A program made the position numbers and the translations under genes. Below are positions 13,162-14,220 of a DNA stretch of 14,220 nucleotides, piece after piece. This stretch comes from CAZALT01 sp964485515 (GTDB lineage Bacteria > Actinomycetota > Acidimicrobiia > Acidimicrobiales > Acidimicrobilacustridaceae). The stretch spans positions 1 through 14,220 of the forward strand of contig CAZALT010000090.1 of the NCBI GenBank assembly GCA_964485515.1, in the 5' to 3' direction. Below the pieces are notes generated by a model. It had not been told where the DNA came from. It saw only the letters and a program-made list of their open reading frames with translations, and searched no databases. How positions within the stretch are numbered: the stretch's first letter is position 1; each line of letters opens with the position of its first letter.

Positions 13162-13205
13162 CCGGTGCCCCAGTTCGGGGGCGGGGCGATGCACGAAGCT
13201 CCCGG

Positions 13206-13245
13206 GGTTCCGCTGGTCGCCATCAGGTTCCGCTGGTCGCCATCA
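13206..13245. repeat. Exact 20-bp tandem duplication
   Basis: The 20 bases at 13206-13225 (beginning GGTTCCGCTGG) repeat exactly at 13226-13245, and a further GG follows. The array lies in the spacer between the converging birA and aminotransferase genes. It looks like a recent replication-slippage duplication. No coding role is visible. Confidence 0.85.
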
Positions 13246-13266
13246 GGTGTGGCTCGCCATTGAGCT

Positions 13267-13281
13267 GGGGGCGGTGCCCCC
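13267..13281. terminator. Short GC hairpin between convergent genes
   Basis: GGGGGC (13267-13272) pairs with GCCCCC (13276-13281) around a 3-nt loop, 14 nt beyond the aminotransferase stop and about 105 nt beyond birA. Its place between converging genes fits a short terminator, but the stem is small and has no T-run. Confidence 0.35.
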
Positions 13282-13295
13282 GCAAGAAGCGAGGG

Positions 13296-14153
13296 TCAGG
13301 GGTCGAGTCTGCTCGCCTTGAGGTCGGCGAACGCGGCCGCCACGGCGCGGGTCGCGTCGCCGGGAGCGCCCGGTAGGTCGCGGCCGTCGACGCAGGCGAT
13401 CGACTGCACGTCGCGGGTGCTCGATGTGAGGAAGGCCTCGAGGGTCGTGGCCAGCTCGTCGAAGGCGATGTCGGACTCCGTGACGGACACGCCTGAAGGC
13501 GAACCGTCGAGCTCCAACACGAGCTCGCGGGTGATGCCCGCCAGGCACCCCGACGACAGCGGGGGCGTGACGAAGCCGTCGCCTCGGCGGATGAAGATGT
13601 TCGTACCGGTGCCTTCGCACAGGTACCCGGCCGTGTTGGCGAAGATCGCCTCGCTTGCGCCCGCGTCGTGGGCGACGTCGAGGGCGACGACGTTCTCGGC
13701 GTACGAGGTCGTCTTCAATCCGGCGGTTGCGCCGTGCTCGTTTCGGCGCCAGGCAACGGTGGTCACCGCCGTGGTCGCAGGCCACGGATCCTGGCGGGAC
13801 GTCACGATCATGACGGTGTTCGCCTCGCCGCCGCGGTCCGAGCCGAGCGGGCCGGCGCCGGTCGTCACCGTGAGTCGGACCCGTCCGTCCGCGCGGCCGT
13901 TGGCCTCGATCGTCGCGGCGACGGCGGTGCGGAGTTCGTCGTCGCTCAGCTCGACGCCCGTGCGGAGCCCGGCGAGCGACCGCCGCAGGCGCATCAGGTG
14001 CCGGGTGAGGGCGAAGGCCCGCCCGTCGACGATCTGCATCGTCTCGAAGACGCCGTCGCCCACGGTGAGGCCGTGGTCGAGCGGCGACACCGACGCCTCG
14101 GCCGCGGGCACGAGCGAACCGTTGATCCAGATCAGGTCAGGCACGTCGTGCAT
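13296..14153 (-). CDS. Class IV PLP-dependent aminotransferase / aminodeoxychorismate lyase family
   Basis: Seen: 285 residues, the usual length for fold-type IV enzymes. It opens with IWINGSLVPA and SPLDHGLTVGDGVFETMQ (about 23-40). The likely PLP lysine is K147 (GLKTTSYAENVVAL, with the following AHDAGASEAIF), and E180 (CEGTGTNIF) is the conserved acidic residue that contacts the cofactor nitrogen. SGCLAGITRELV (201-212) and EAFLTSSTRDVQSIACVDG (239-257) complete the family pattern. Known: the family includes branched-chain aminotransferase (IlvE), D-amino acid transaminase and 4-amino-4-deoxychorismate lyase (PabC). Its position next to birA and a carboxylase does not decide among them. 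The ATG at 14153 has GAGG directly adjacent, too close to work well. A GTG three codons in (14144) has that GAGG 9 nt upstream and is a reasonable alternative. The gene converges with birA. Confidence 0.85.
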   Translation of the reverse strand: MHDVPDLIWINGSLVPAAEASVSPLDHGLTVGDGVFETMQIVDGRAFALTRHLMRLRRSLAGLRTGVELSDDELRTAVAATIEANGRADGRVRLTVTTGAGPLGSDRGGEANTVMIVTSRQDPWPATTAVTTVAWRRNEHGATAGLKTTSYAENVVALDVAHDAGASEAIFANTAGYLCEGTGTNIFIRRGDGFVTPPLSSGCLAGITRELVLELDGSPSGVSVTESDIAFDELATTLEAFLTSSTRDVQSIACVDGRDLPGAPGDATRAVAAAFADLKASRLDP

Positions 14154-14182
14154 CCTCGCATCCGTGCATCCTGCTCAGCGCC

Positions 14183-14220
14183 GTTCTGGCGTGGATCTTC
14201 GCCGGTTTTCGGCGACCATC
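14183..14220. repeat. Partial hairpin element (repeat copy B, cut by the window end)
   Basis: GTTCTGGCGT (14183-14192) is identical to the arm at 4-13. TCGCCG (14199-14204) pairs with CGGCGA (14210-14215) around a 5-nt loop, and five bases (14216-14220) follow before the window ends. The spacing predicts the complementary arm ACGCCAGAAC at about 14221-14231, just outside. It lies about 30 bp upstream of the aminotransferase start. Confidence 0.6.

Overview
The window looks like chromosomal DNA from a high-GC actinobacterium. The evidence is strong G/C bias at codon third positions, several GTG starts, starts that look leaderless, a biotin carboxylase/BCCP fusion of the actinobacterial AccA3 type, and Cys-paired S-layer-homology repeats ending in RQAMAAF-type motifs. 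The repeat style fits the class Acidimicrobiia or a relative. That placement is inference from composition and gene content, not a database match.

Layout. Positions 4-52 hold a compound hairpin. Next come two overlapping + strand genes for exported proteins: a small lipoprotein (245-853) and a secreted WDLGDGT protein (838-1704). A short spacer carries a 12-bp tandem repeat, followed by an RDD-family membrane protein (1883-2419). Convergent to it on the - strand is an AbiEi/DUF559-type protein (2474-3424), whose ribosome-binding site and start codon lie in one arm of a perfect 14-bp inverted repeat. The - strand then carries a 1737-residue exported multidomain protein (3705-8918): an unassigned N-terminal region, PKD/Ig-like domains, a MopE-like Asp motif, a lectin-like domain, four PKD-like domains, FN3 and three SLH repeats. 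The + strand continues with a DUF2786-type gene whose 5' end appears damaged or misread (9104-9793), then a complete MazEF-like toxin-antitoxin pair (9842-10093 and 10087-10398). A strong compound hairpin separates the toxin from the convergent acyl-CoA carboxylase alpha subunit (10550-12325, - strand). Only 17 bp separate that gene from the divergent biotin ligase birA (12343-13161). The last gene is a class IV aminotransferase (13296-14153, - strand), and the window ends inside a second hairpin built like the one at its start.

How genes work together. BirA would attach biotin to K557 in the EAMKM motif of the carboxylase, so the divergent pair is an enzyme and its modification substrate. 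The toxin-antitoxin pair is translationally coupled by a 7-bp overlap. The lipoprotein, its secreted partner, the RDD protein and the giant SLH protein are all envelope proteins. The AbiEi/DUF559, DUF2786 and MazEF genes are typical accessory-genome cargo.

No stretch longer than about 300 bp lacks a gene. No tRNA, rRNA, CRISPR array, insertion sequence or complete mobile element was seen. The most unusual signals are non-coding: the matched hairpins at both window ends, the start-codon inverted repeat at 3421-3502, and the nearly overlapping carboxylase/birA promoters.
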